Assembly: GCA_041402005.1 (NCBI GenBank)
Contig: JAWKTB010000002.1
Span: 372,001-436,000, forward strand
Origin: JAJRXR01 sp041402005
Lineage (GTDB): Bacteria > Planctomycetota > Phycisphaerae > Phycisphaerales > UBA1924
Direction of reading: 5' to 3'
DNA length: 64,000 bases
Part shown: in pieces, positions 1-8,580 of the stretch
How the letters are laid out: every line of letters begins with the position of its first letter
Position numbering within the stretch: position 1 is the first letter of the stretch
Notes under the pieces: model-generated
The model's input: the letters and a program-made list of their open reading frames with translations, nothing else
What the model was told of the DNA's origin: nothing
Databases searched by the model: none
Position numbers and translations under genes: made by a program

Positions 1-2
1 CG

Positions 3-938
3 CCAGGCCAGATCGTGCCCGCCTACGCCCCGCTCGCGATCTCGACCGAGCGCCTCCTGCAGGATCTGACCGAGCCGGGCCTGTCCGACGACCGTCTGGT
101 CTCACTCGCGCGCGCCTGGCTGGCCGACCTGCCCCCAGCGCTGATGTGGGTCGTGGACGACGCCGGGCGACCCGGGCTCGCGCCGGGCGAGGTCCGCCCG
201 ACGATCGCGGTCGTCAACATGGCGCCGACGCCCCAGGCCGTCCTCACCGCGGTCGACGCCGGCGGTTTCAGGCCGGACCTGGACGCCGCCCAGCCCAGGC
301 GTGCCGTCGTCGCCCGACCCGTCGTACCCGCGCCCGCCGGTCGAGCGCCCTCGTTCGCCGCCGCCCGCGTCCGCGTCGGCGCGGACACGAAATCCATCCC
401 GCTCGTGCCCTACCCGCTTCCCACCAGCCCGCCAGGCCTGCTCGTCGGCCCGCTGCAGCGCGACTGGACGCTCGACGAGCTGCAGGGCGCGCCCGCGTCC
501 GCCGCCCCGCCACCGGACGCCATCACCACCGCCCTCGTCCACCGCGACGCCGGCCCCGAGGCGCCGAGCGCCGACGGCTGGCGCCTCTACGTCGAATGCC
601 TCGCCCCCGCACCCTCCCCCGAGGACGCCGTCACCATCTGGCTCGGCCCGTACCAGCGACCCCACACCGTCGCCCGCGTGACCAGCGAAGGGCGACGGAC
701 CGACCCCCGATCACCCGACGCCCAGGCGACCTGGATCGACGTCTCGCGCGCCCCCGACCGCTGGTCGTTCCAAATCGACGTCCCCCCAGGCGCCATCGAC
801 GACTCGGGCGTCCTCCGCCTCGCCATCGAGCGTCACGACGCCTCGGGCCTGCGCACCGCCGCCCCTCGACGCATGCTCCCCTGGCAGACCGAGCCCGGAC
901 GCCTCGCGGTCGACACCAAGACCTGGAACGGCTTCTAG
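3..938 (+). CDS. hypothetical protein, C-terminal part (5' end outside window)
   Basis: The frame is open from the first complete codon of the window, so the visible 307 or more residues are probably the tail of a longer protein; a GTG at position 15 could serve as a start but has no ribosome binding site. The sequence is rich in Pro, Ala and Arg, with a middle segment of low complexity and a C-terminal part (about residues 190-290) whose alternating hydrophobic pattern suggests beta strands. I recognise no catalytic motif, signal peptide or membrane segment in the visible part. It ends in TAG just before a long hairpin shared with the convergent phosphatase gene. Function unknown; coding status is supported by consistent G/C third positions. 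Confidence 0.6.
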   Translation, partial: PGQIVPAYAPLAISTERLLQDLTEPGLSDDRLVSLARAWLADLPPALMWVVDDAGRPGLAPGEVRPTIAVVNMAPTPQAVLTAVDAGGFRPDLDAAQPRRAVVARPVVPAPAGRAPSFAAARVRVGADTKSIPLVPYPLPTSPPGLLVGPLQRDWTLDELQGAPASAAPPPDAITTALVHRDAGPEAPSADGWRLYVECLAPAPSPEDAVTIWLGPYQRPHTVARVTSEGRRTDPRSPDAQATWIDVSRAPDRWSFQIDVPPGAIDDSGVLRLAIERHDASGLRTAAPRRMLPWQTEPGRLAVDTKTWNGF

Positions 939-952
939 GGCGCTGCCAGAGA

Positions 953-1011
953 CCGAGCCGCGAGCGTGAGCTCGCGAAGCAGCCCCCCGCCAGCTCACGT
1001 TCGCGGCTCGG
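953..1011. terminator. long intergenic hairpin between convergent genes
   Basis: Two 20-nt arms (953-972 and 992-1011) are inverted complements except for one G-U type mismatch, separated by a 19-nt loop. The arm contains gagccgcgagcgtgagct, which resembles repeat palindromes I associate with planctomycete genomes. It lies between two genes that end towards each other, so it may act as a bidirectional terminator, although no T-run follows either arm. Confidence 0.6.
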
Positions 1012-1026
1012 ATCGCCTTCTCGTCG

Positions 1027-2439
1027 TCAAGCGCCGGCAGGCCGCAGCGCCAGCGTCCCGACCATCAACTCATGCAGATCGATGTTGTCGATCGTCGGAG
1101 CCAGCCGCTCCGCCCCGGGCCCCAGCGCCGTCACCTCGACCAGGTCCGCCGTGTGGTTCGGGCTCACGAACGCCACCCCCAACGAGTTCGCCAGCACCGC
1201 CCCCAGCACCGGCCCGAACCCCGACGCCGCCAGGAACCCGTCCGCCCGCTCATGCTCCACGAAGTGGCGGTACAGCCACGCCCGATCCGAGTCGCGAAGC
1301 TCCACCCCGGTCGCCTGGTACACGAGCATCGGCAGCACGCCCATCATCTCCTCGGGCGAGGCGCCCGTCCCCATCTGATCGCTGATCCAGTCGAACGAGT
1401 GGCGGGCGCGCTCCAGCCGCGCGAATCCCTGATTCCCGGGCTCCTTGTACAGCGTGAGCCCCGGGTTCGCGTTGCCGTGGTCCGTCGTCACGATCAGCAG
1501 CGTGTCGTCCCGCTCCATCGTGAACCGCACCGCCTCCTCCAGCGCCTCGTCGAAGGCGATCTGGTCCGCGATGATCGCGCACGCATCGTTCGCGTGCGCC
1601 GCGTGATCCACGCGCCCCCCCTCGATCTGGAGCACGAACCCGTCCCCACGCGACGACAGCCGATCGAGCGCCGCCCGCGCCATCGTGCGGATGTGGGGCT
1701 CGTCCTCCCCCCGATCGAGCTCGAAGCTCATGTGCTCTCGCTTGAACAGGCCCAGCAGGCGCCCACCGTCGTCCTCCGCGCGATCGAGCTCGCCCCCCGT
1801 GCGCACGACCTTGACGTCCGGGTGCTGCGCCAGCAGCCCGTCCGGGAAGTACCGCGCTCCGCCGCCCAACACGACGTCCACGCCCCGGTCCAGGATCTGC
1901 TCGGCGATCCCCCCCTCCAGGTCCCGCGACGGGATGTTCGCGACGAACGACGCCGGCGTCGCGTGCGTCACCCGCGTCGTCGTCACCAGCCCCGTCCCCA
2001 GCCCGTTCTCCCTCGCCTGCACGAGGATCGGCGTCGGCGTCCGCTCGTCGGGCGTGAAGTTCACCGCCCCGTTGTTGATGTGCTCCCCGATCCCCCACGC
2101 CGAACCGGCGGCCGCCGAGTCCGTCACGAGCGAGTCCGCCGCATGCGTGCGGCACATCGCCCGCCTCGCCCCCTCGATCCCCCAGAGCCTCGTCCACGCC
2201 GAGCCCCGCCCGGTGCGCTCGCGGATCGCCATGTCCGCGAGCGTCAAGGTCCCCGTGCTCATCCCGTCCGAGACCATGAAGATCACGTTCCGCGTCTCGC
2301 GCGAGCGGGCGCGACTCCCTGACGCCCGGGTCACACCCGTCGTTGAGACCGACGCGCACCCCGCCGCGGCCGCCGCCACGCCCCCCAGCGCCCCGACCTT
2401 CAGGAACTCGCGTCGATCGATCCGCGTCTTCGTCGTCAT
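1027..2439 (-). CDS. alkaline phosphatase (PhoA superfamily), Tat-exported
   Basis: Zinc/magnesium-dependent phosphomonoesterase releasing phosphate from organic esters outside the cytoplasm. The N-terminus carries a twin-arginine signal (RREFLK, residues 9-14) followed by a hydrophobic Ala/Val run and a Cys at 28, so the mature protein may be a lipoprotein. Expected metal and catalytic residues are visible: Asp58 in VSDGM, nucleophile Ser108 in VTDSAAAG, Thr158-His159, Glu273, Asp278 and His282 in IEGGRVDHAAH, Asp320-His321 in TTDHGN and His429 in SPNHT. The length of 470 aa is normal for the family. It is the last gene of a minus-strand run and stops close to a hairpin. The family call is firm; substrate preference and any phosphate-starvation control cannot be read from the sequence. 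Confidence 0.93.
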   Translation of the reverse strand: MTTKTRIDRREFLKVGALGGVAAAAAGCASVSTTGVTRASGSRARSRETRNVIFMVSDGMSTGTLTLADMAIRERTGRGSAWTRLWGIEGARRAMCRTHAADSLVTDSAAAGSAWGIGEHINNGAVNFTPDERTPTPILVQARENGLGTGLVTTTRVTHATPASFVANIPSRDLEGGIAEQILDRGVDVVLGGGARYFPDGLLAQHPDVKVVRTGGELDRAEDDGGRLLGLFKREHMSFELDRGEDEPHIRTMARAALDRLSSRGDGFVLQIEGGRVDHAAHANDACAIIADQIAFDEALEEAVRFTMERDDTLLIVTTDHGNANPGLTLYKEPGNQGFARLERARHSFDWISDQMGTGASPEEMMGVLPMLVYQATGVELRDSDRAWLYRHFVEHERADGFLAASGFGPVLGAVLANSLGVAFVSPNHTADLVEVTALGPGAERLAPTIDNIDLHELMVGTLALRPAGA

Positions 2440-2523
2440 GGCTGGGCTCCCGTGAGGGCGATCCTACTCGCCCGCGAGAGCCGGGCGCCCACCCCGGATC
2501 CTCTGTTCACGAACCCCTCACGC

Positions 2524-4446
2524 TCAGACGCGCATCCGCCAGGCCGCCAGCGTCCATTCCACGACCAGCAGCCCCGCCGCCAGCAGCACGAACCAACGCC
2601 AGATCTCCCGCCGTTCACGCTCTTGCCCGCCCCCGGCGCCGACCTTCCGACCCGCGATATCGAGCGCGTCCCGCGTCCCGATGGTGCTCTCACGCTCGTC
2701 GAGCAGGTTCACCGCCAGGGCAAATCCCGGGGTTTCCGCCGCCCGGTACACCCCGCTTCGTTCCAGCACGCCGACATCCACCATCGAGCCGTCCTCGACG
2801 CCCGCAGCCTGCACGACGCGCTCCATCGGACCCGCGAGCCGAACCTCCCCGCCCGCCGTCGGCGCCCGGGCGACCTCCCCCGTCGTCACGAACCACGCCT
2901 CGCCCGTCTCGCCCGTGCCTGTCAGCCAGTCCACCGCCGACGCCATGAAGATCGCGAACCCGAACTGCACGCTCCAGTTCGACTGGGCCAGCTCGAAGGC
3001 GACCACCAGCCGGCGCTCGCCCCCCGACTCGGTCTCGACCATCAGGGGCCCGTCGTCGCCGAACGCGATCGCGCGCGCGCCCGAGGCCTCCTCGAACTCG
3101 AGCGGTCTCCACTTCGCGACGAACACCGTGTCCAGCGACACGTCACGCAGCACCGGATCCGCCCGCGACCACGTGATCACCCGCGTCGACGCCGCCTCCT
3201 CCCCCGCGCGCACGCCGGGGATGACCCCCCCGAAGCTGATCGATGGCAGCGTCGGCGTCTCGCCCGCGTCCACCCGGTCGAACACGAGCAGGTCCGTCGC
3301 CCCCAGCCCGCTCGCCGCGAACCGTTCGTAGTCCGCCGCCGCGACGACCCGCACACTCCGCAGCTCCAGTTCCCCGAGCACGTCCATCAGGAACGGGTCC
3401 GCCTTCCCGTCCGGTGCGACCACGAGCACGCCAGGTCGCCGGGGCGCCTCCACGTGCGCCCAGACGACGTTGTCCGACGCGAGCATGTCCTCGCGGGCCA
3501 GCGACAGCCGCACGTCCCCGCCGCCCGCCAGACGGACCTCGATCGTGCGCGCCGCGCTCGTCGCCGAGTCGCCCGCCGCGGGCAGAACGATCGGCGTCCG
3601 CCCCGTCTCCTCCCCGTCGACGCTCACGTCGATCGTCGTCGCGACGCGCTCGGGGACGACCGACTGCGCGCGCACGAAGAACCGGACCAGCGCCGGGTCC
3701 TCTGGGTCGCGAGCCCCGCCGAGCGCGACGATCCCCACGTTGTCCCGCTCACGCTCCTCCGACGGCCCCACCCGCGTGTACCTCGCCTGGGCCCCCGCCA
3801 GCGCCAGCGGGCGATCCCCCGCGCTCAGCCCGTCGGAGAAGATGTCCGTCACGCCCGCCGGCGCGTCCTCCTCCTCGCTCGCCCCGCCCGTCGCCATCGC
3901 CTCGACGAGCGACAACGCCGTCGCCAGGTCCCCCGCCTGGTCCGTCGCCTCGATCGAAGCGATCGCCCGCTCCAGTTCGCCGACCGATCGCGTCGGGGGC
4001 GCGACGATCCGGGCCTCACGCGCAAAGTCGATCACCGCGACGCCCGACGCCCCCGAGTCGAGCGCCCGCCGCCCGGCACGCAGCGCCAACCGCTTGGCCT
4101 CCTCGAGCCTCGTCCGCCCCTCGCCCGCGTCTGTCGCGCTCATCGACGCCGACCGGTCGATCACCAGGTACGTCACGCCCCCAGACGCCCCCGTCCCCCG
4201 GATCGCCGGGCGCCCCAGCGCCCCCGCCAGCAGCCCCAGGATCGCCAGGTGCAGCAGGAACAGCAGCGAGAACCGAAGCCACCTGAGGGGCACGTTCACC
4301 TGCAGGTCCGTCGTGCGGCTCTCCCAGAACATCGTCGAGCTGACACGCACCGTCCGACGACGCAGCTTGAGCATGTAGAACGCCAGCAGCGCCGCCAGCC
4401 CCAGCGCCAGCGCCACGATCGCCGGGATGGGCGCCAGGAAGATCAT
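2524..4446 (-). CDS. BatA-like membrane protein with VWA domain
   Basis: Membrane protein of the aerotolerance (BatA/DUF4159-associated) type. Residues 3-25 and 57-80 form two hydrophobic helices flanking a basic segment (KLRRR), the usual BatA N-terminal arrangement. A von Willebrand A domain follows, with the MIDAS start DRSAS at residues 97-101, and about 400 residues of predicted beta-rich sequence precede a C-terminal helix ending in an Arg-containing cytoplasmic tail. At 640 aa it has the length usual for planctomycete BatA proteins. Such proteins normally sit next to a MoxR ATPase and a DUF58 protein; neither is in this window, so it appears to act apart from a full Bat operon here. 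It lies 28 nt upstream-side of rlmE on the same strand. Role inferred as envelope-stress or assembly function. Confidence 0.82.
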   Translation of the reverse strand: MIFLAPIPAIVALALGLAALLAFYMLKLRRRTVRVSSTMFWESRTTDLQVNVPLRWLRFSLLFLLHLAILGLLAGALGRPAIRGTGASGGVTYLVIDRSASMSATDAGEGRTRLEEAKRLALRAGRRALDSGASGVAVIDFAREARIVAPPTRSVGELERAIASIEATDQAGDLATALSLVEAMATGGASEEEDAPAGVTDIFSDGLSAGDRPLALAGAQARYTRVGPSEERERDNVGIVALGGARDPEDPALVRFFVRAQSVVPERVATTIDVSVDGEETGRTPIVLPAAGDSATSAARTIEVRLAGGGDVRLSLAREDMLASDNVVWAHVEAPRRPGVLVVAPDGKADPFLMDVLGELELRSVRVVAAADYERFAASGLGATDLLVFDRVDAGETPTLPSISFGGVIPGVRAGEEAASTRVITWSRADPVLRDVSLDTVFVAKWRPLEFEEASGARAIAFGDDGPLMVETESGGERRLVVAFELAQSNWSVQFGFAIFMASAVDWLTGTGETGEAWFVTTGEVARAPTAGGEVRLAGPMERVVQAAGVEDGSMVDVGVLERSGVYRAAETPGFALAVNLLDERESTIGTRDALDIAGRKVGAGGGQERERREIWRWFVLLAAGLLVVEWTLAAWRMRV

Positions 4447-4474
4447 CCGCCCCCATCCATCCGCACATCCCGCG

Positions 4475-5077
4475 TCATGAGCGTGATCCCGGGCGCATGA
4501 ACCCCTTGGCGACGATGTACGTCTCGGTGGAGACGTCCCGCGACGCCTTGGGCTTGAACGCCCGCGCCTCCTCGAACTCCGCGTCGGTCTCGCGCACCAG
4601 CGCCCGCATCTCCTCCCCCTCGAGCACCTTCATCGCCAGGCTCCCCCCCTTCCTCAGCACCTCCGGCAGCATCCCCAGGATCGTGCGGCACAGGCGCACC
4701 GAGCGGAAGTGGTCCCCGTGTCCGCTCGTCGAAGGCGCCATATCCGAGATGACGGCGTCAAAGATCCCCCCACCCGCCTGAGTCAGCGCCGACGCCTCCA
4801 CCTCGTCCACGTCCCCGACGATCGTCGTGACGTTCGCCCCCATCGCGTGCGTGACGCGCTGCAGATCGAGCCCGACGACCCGCCCGCGGTCGCCCACAAG
4901 CTGTGCCGCCACCTGGAGCCACGACCCCGGCGCGCACCCGAGGTCGAGCACGCGGTCGCCCGGGCGGATGAGCTTCTTGCGCTCGTTGATCTCGAGGAGC
5001 TTGTACGCCGACCGGGCGACGTACCCCTCGGCCTTGGCCCGCTTGAAGTACTCGTCCTGGAGGACTCGACGCGCCAT
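4475..5077 (-). CDS. rlmE: 23S rRNA (uridine-2'-O)-methyltransferase RlmE
   Basis: SAM-dependent methylation of the 2'-hydroxyl of the A-loop uridine (U2552 in E. coli numbering) of 23S rRNA, a late step in 50S assembly. The 200-aa protein has the FtsJ fold: SAM motif VLDLGCAPGSW near 43-53 and the K-D-K-E catalytic tetrad as Lys26 (RSAYK), Asp112 (SDMAP), Lys150 (AMKVLEG) and Glu185 (STETYIV). Length matches the family exactly. There is no Shine-Dalgarno; instead TACGCT lies 7 nt before the ATG, which suggests a leaderless transcript. Confidence 0.95.
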   Translation of the reverse strand: MARRVLQDEYFKRAKAEGYVARSAYKLLEINERKKLIRPGDRVLDLGCAPGSWLQVAAQLVGDRGRVVGLDLQRVTHAMGANVTTIVGDVDEVEASALTQAGGGIFDAVISDMAPSTSGHGDHFRSVRLCRTILGMLPEVLRKGGSLAMKVLEGEEMRALVRETDAEFEEARAFKPKASRDVSTETYIVAKGFMRPGSRS

Positions 5078-5084
5078 CGGGACC

Positions 5085-5090
5085 AGCGTA
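5085..5090 (-). promoter_or_regulatory. candidate -10 box of rlmE (leaderless)
   Basis: On the minus strand this reads TACGCT, 7 nt before the rlmE start codon. It matches the TA[C/G]NNT pattern seen before several other genes in the window that lack a ribosome binding site. No convincing -35 element is visible. Confidence 0.45.
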
Positions 5091-5104
5091 GGGGCGCCCC
5101 GCCT

Positions 5105-6271
5105 TCAGCCGCGAGCCGCGACGCGGCCCACGATCTGGGCCACACCCTCCAGGGCCGCGTCGATCTCCGCCTCGGTCGTGAAATACCCCGGGCTCATGCG
5201 GACCGTCCCGCCCAGGGCGTGCGTGCCGATCGTCTCGTGCGCCAGGGGCGCACAGTGATACCCCGATCGGCACACGATCCCGTGCCCCTCGCACAGGCGC
5301 TCGCTCGCCTCCTTGGGCGTGACCCCGTCGAGCGTGAACGAGACGACGGACGTCCGGTCCACGTCCGCACCGGGCCCATGCACCGTCACGCCGTCCATCG
5401 ACCCGAGACCGTTGATAAGTCGCCCCGTCAGCGCCGACTCGCGCGCATGGATCGCGTCGATCCCGACCTCGCGGATCCAGCGCACGCCCGCGCCCAGCCC
5501 GGCGATCGCCGGCCCGTTGAGCGTCCCCACCTCGTAATCCTTGGGTGGCGCCCCCGACATCGCGTGCGTCCCCGAGTCGCCCCCGGTCCCGCCCTCCGCG
5601 AGCGTCCGAAGCTGAGCCGCCGGCCCGATCCACAACCCGCCAACCCCCGGCGGGCCCATCAACGCCTTGTGACCCGCGAACGCGACCAGGTCCGCGCCCA
5701 GCTCCCCGATATTCATGGGAACGACGCCCGCCAGCTGCGCCGCGTCGAGCAGGCACAAGGCGCCGTACTTGTGCGCCAGGCGAACCATCTCCCCATACGG
5801 CAGGATCTGCCCCGTCACGTTGCTCGCCATCGAGCACGCGACCAGACGCACGTCCCCCTTCTTCAGCGTCTCCTCGACGAAAGCCAGATCGACCGGCGCC
5901 TCGAGCGAGTAGGGCGCCACCTCGAAGCGGATCCCGAACTCCCGCGCCGCCTTGCGGATCGGCCGCGACACCGCGTGGTGCTCCAGCCCCGACATGATCG
6001 CGACGTCCCCCGCCTCCCAGGGCAGGCCCAGGATCGCCAGGTTCAGGGCGTACGTGCACCCGGGCGTGATCACGAGACGCGCCTCGTCGGGCGCCCCGAG
6101 CAGCTCGCCCAGCTCGTGCCGAGCCTCCGCGACCGGGTCCGGCCCGCCCCGCGAGTCCCGTCTCGGGCTCCCGCACTGGCGCAGGGTCTGATCGACCGCC
6201 GCGTACACGCACTCGGGCTTGGGCCACGTCGTCGCCGCGTTGTTCAGATAGATCGTTCTGGCCTGGCCCAT
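5105..6271 (-). CDS. aminotransferase class V / cysteine desulfurase family protein
   Basis: PLP enzyme of the cysteine desulfurase family (the EF2568-type branch), predicted to take sulfur from cysteine as a persulfide. The 388-aa protein begins with IYLNNAATTWPKP, typical of that branch. The PLP-binding Asp176 (LLDAAQ) and Schiff-base Lys202 (FAGHKALMG) are present, and the conserved active-loop Cys340 lies in RSGYHCAP. I chose the start at 6271 because a GGAG lies about 9 nt upstream on the minus strand and homologous sequence begins there; the longer frame to 6352 adds unrelated residues. A TACGCT box sits 20 nt upstream. A 2Fe-2S ferredoxin is two genes upstream, which fits a sulfur-mobilising role, but no IscU or SufE is nearby. 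Confidence 0.88.
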   Translation of the reverse strand: MGQARTIYLNNAATTWPKPECVYAAVDQTLRQCGSPRRDSRGGPDPVAEARHELGELLGAPDEARLVITPGCTYALNLAILGLPWEAGDVAIMSGLEHHAVSRPIRKAAREFGIRFEVAPYSLEAPVDLAFVEETLKKGDVRLVACSMASNVTGQILPYGEMVRLAHKYGALCLLDAAQLAGVVPMNIGELGADLVAFAGHKALMGPPGVGGLWIGPAAQLRTLAEGGTGGDSGTHAMSGAPPKDYEVGTLNGPAIAGLGAGVRWIREVGIDAIHARESALTGRLINGLGSMDGVTVHGPGADVDRTSVVSFTLDGVTPKEASERLCEGHGIVCRSGYHCAPLAHETIGTHALGGTVRMSPGYFTTEAEIDAALEGVAQIVGRVAARG

Positions 6272-6348
6272 CGCGCACTCCGGGGAGAGCCAGCGTACGG
6301 CGCCCGCCGCCCCGGATCGAGCCGTTCGTCGCCCGCACCCGTTCGAAC

Positions 6349-7887
6349 TCACCCGGTCGGCGTGTTCTCAACGACCTCGCCCCACCCGTCCCGCCGCTGG
6401 TCACCGCCCGCCGTGACGAGTCCGTCGTGATCTCGGGCGACGGCGTGCACGCCCCCGAAGTAGACGTTGGACGCCTCCCAGACGTTGACGGGGACGCGCT
6501 CGCCGAGCGCCGCAACCGCCTCGCCGGTGAACCCCGGCTCGAGCTGGGCGATCTCGCCGTCCCAGTGCGCGCGGGGCGCGTCGATCGCCTCCTGGACATC
6601 GAGCCCGGCGTCGAGCACCGCCGAGAGCACCCGAGTGATCGCGGTGCGGATCCGCTTCGAGCCCCCCGAGCCGAGCACGAGCGCCGGGCGCCCATCCTCG
6701 AGCACGATCGTCGGCGACATCATCGAGCGGATCCGCCGCCCGGGTGGCTCCGAGTGGAACCCGCCCGGGAACAGGTCGTCCTCGCCCATCATGTTGTTGA
6801 GCATCACGCCCGTCCCGGGGACGACGTACCCGCACCCCTGCCCGTTGGACGTCGTCATCGAGGCCGCATTCCCCTCGCCGTCGATCACGCTCACGTGCGT
6901 CGTGCCTCCCACGAACGTGCGCACACTGGCGACACCCCGCCTGACGAGGTCGTCGTTGATCGCCTCGTCATGCCCGCGCAGTTGCTCGACCTCGCGCGCC
7001 ACGCCGACCAGCTCGAGGAGGGCATGGGGCGATTCGAATGCCACGCCCCTCGACATCGCCTCGCGCAGCAGGCGCAACGCGAGCCCGATCAAGGGCCCCC
7101 CCAGGCTCGGCGCCGGGTTCGTGAGCACCGTCCTGCCGTGGTAGTCGAGTGCAAGAGGCTCGCGCTCGATCACGCGGTAGGCGCCCAAGTCTTCCCGCGT
7201 CAGCAAGCCTCCCGTCGCACGCATGTCCGCGTCGATCCGGTCGGCGAACTCGCCCGAGTACAGCGTCGCGCGTCCGAGGGCGAACGCCTCGAGAAACGCC
7301 GCCAGTTCCTCGGAGCGGATCAGTTCGCCCTCGCCCAGAAGCTCTCCGTGAGGCGCGAAGATGGCGCGCGAGCCCTCGGTCGCGGTGCAGATCGGGCCCA
7401 GGATCTCGTTCACGTACGCCTGCGAGGCGTTGAGTGCCACGCCCTCTCGCGCCAGACGAGCCGCGGGGGCCACGACCCGGTCGAGGGGCAGCCGCCCGAG
7501 GCGTGCATGCGCGTGCGCGTACCCCGCGAGCACGCCCGGGACCGCGCTCGATCCCATGCCGACGTGGAAGACCTGGTCCGCGCCGCCGAAAGGGACCGTC
7601 ACCGGTTTGAAGTCGATGGCGTCGGGAGGCTGGTCCAGCCCAAGGCCCGGCGTGTCGCAGAAGAAGTCGAACAGGATGTTCTGGGCGCTCGCGGTGTGCG
7701 CGAGCAGGAACCCACCCCCGCCCAGGCTCGTCAGCATCGGCTCGCTCACGCACGAGGCCATCCCCGCCCCGATGGCGGCGTCGAACGCGTTGCCCCCCGC
7801 GCGCAGGATCTCGACCGCGACCGCGGCTGAGGCGCGATGCCCGCAGGCGACCGCCGCCTGTCCTGTTCTCTGACGTGATCCAGACAT
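6349..7887 (-). CDS. gamma-glutamyltransferase family protein
   Basis: Ntn-hydrolase that transfers or hydrolyses gamma-glutamyl groups, for example of glutathione-like peptides. The 512-aa precursor keeps the autoprocessing site: GGTTHVSV, where the first Thr of the pair (Thr329) would become the N-terminal nucleophile of the small subunit. The early GGNAFDAA and GGGGFLL motifs and the PSLGG motif near 260 are typical. The start at 7887 gives MSGSRQRTG directly before the conserved fold; the longer frame runs through an intergenic repeat element and is rejected. No signal peptide is visible, unlike the periplasmic enzymes of proteobacteria, so location is uncertain. It lies downstream of the ferredoxin gene, separated by a structured repeat. 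Confidence 0.9.
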   Translation of the reverse strand: MSGSRQRTGQAAVACGHRASAAVAVEILRAGGNAFDAAIGAGMASCVSEPMLTSLGGGGFLLAHTASAQNILFDFFCDTPGLGLDQPPDAIDFKPVTVPFGGADQVFHVGMGSSAVPGVLAGYAHAHARLGRLPLDRVVAPAARLAREGVALNASQAYVNEILGPICTATEGSRAIFAPHGELLGEGELIRSEELAAFLEAFALGRATLYSGEFADRIDADMRATGGLLTREDLGAYRVIEREPLALDYHGRTVLTNPAPSLGGPLIGLALRLLREAMSRGVAFESPHALLELVGVAREVEQLRGHDEAINDDLVRRGVASVRTFVGGTTHVSVIDGEGNAASMTTSNGQGCGYVVPGTGVMLNNMMGEDDLFPGGFHSEPPGRRIRSMMSPTIVLEDGRPALVLGSGGSKRIRTAITRVLSAVLDAGLDVQEAIDAPRAHWDGEIAQLEPGFTGEAVAALGERVPVNVWEASNVYFGGVHAVARDHDGLVTAGGDQRRDGWGEVVENTPTG

Positions 7888-7910
7888 CCGCCGGGCCCCC
7901 GATCCGATAG

Positions 7911-7986
7911 GGGCGCCACGGCTTGGCCCGCGAGGGCAAGCCGTGCCGCGACACAGGTTGCCCATTCGGGACAACCTGTGGCGCCC
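7911..7986. repeat. cruciform-like element: two hairpins inside an outer stem
   Basis: Two hairpins lie side by side: arms 7917-7925/7938-7946 (cacggcttg/caagccgtg) and arms 7952-7960/7972-7980 (cacaggttg/caacctgtg, with an extra ccc/ggg pair at the loop). They are enclosed by gggcgcc at 7911-7917 and ggcgccc at 7980-7986. The whole block fills the gap between the ferredoxin and gamma-glutamyltransferase genes. It resembles REP or BIME elements; a transcription-attenuation role is possible. Confidence 0.6.
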
Positions 7987-8009
7987 GATGGCAGTCGCTT
8001 GCGCCCAGC

Positions 8010-8417
8010 CTAGTGCGGCACTTCCTTGACCGCGTTGCGATTCCACGCCGGCACACGCACCGTGATCGGCCCGTCCCCCTCGATGATGCACTGGCAGCTC
8101 AGGCGGCTGTTGAGCTGGAGCCCCGGCGCCTCCTCGACCCGGTCCTCCTCCGCCTCGGTCGCCTCCGCGACGTCGTCCATCCCTTGCTCGACGTACACGT
8201 GGCAGGTCGAGCAGGCACACACCCCGCCGCACGCGTGCTCGATGTTGATCCCGTGCTCCACCGCGACCTCGAGCAGGTGCTCGCCCTTGGCCGCCATGAT
8301 CTCGTGCTCCGCCTTCTCCGATCCATCCTCGTTGATGGATTCGGGGTCCTCGAGGAGGAAGCGGACGGGGACCGTGGGGGGGCCGTGGTCGTGGTCGTCG
8401 GAGTGTCGGAGGTGCAT
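8010..8417 (-). CDS. 2Fe-2S ferredoxin, adrenodoxin type
   Basis: Small electron carrier with one [2Fe-2S] cluster. The cluster motif is CGGVCACSTC, giving the C-x5-C-x2-C spacing plus one extra Cys inside, and the fourth ligand is in RLSCQC about 35 residues later. At 135 aa it is slightly longer than standard Isc ferredoxins because of an acidic, His-rich N-terminus (DDHDHG). Adrenodoxin-type ferredoxins serve iron-sulfur assembly or P450 electron transfer; the cysteine desulfurase-like gene two positions downstream favours the first. A TAGAAT box at 8451-8456 (minus strand) lies about 33 nt upstream of the ATG. The N-terminal 20 residues may be lineage-specific. Confidence 0.92.
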   Translation of the reverse strand: MHLRHSDDHDHGPPTVPVRFLLEDPESINEDGSEKAEHEIMAAKGEHLLEVAVEHGINIEHACGGVCACSTCHVYVEQGMDDVAEATEAEEDRVEEAPGLQLNSRLSCQCIIEGDGPITVRVPAWNRNAVKEVPH

Positions 8418-8580
8418 AGACTCGCCTCTCGCGGGCAGTGAATTAGACTCATTCTAGAACAGGCCATCCGGGGTTTCTGCCAGCGGGCTTCGGCTCCCCT
8501 CGCCAAACTCGACTCACCGGCGTTGTCCCGCCCGCCTCCCGCCGCCCGATACAGTCTGTCCGAGCCACGAGAGGGACCCC

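Noticed and set aside
4709..6430. 573-aa plus-strand frame opposite rlmE and the class V aminotransferase
   Set aside because: Arg/Pro/His-rich shadow; both minus-strand genes are certain.
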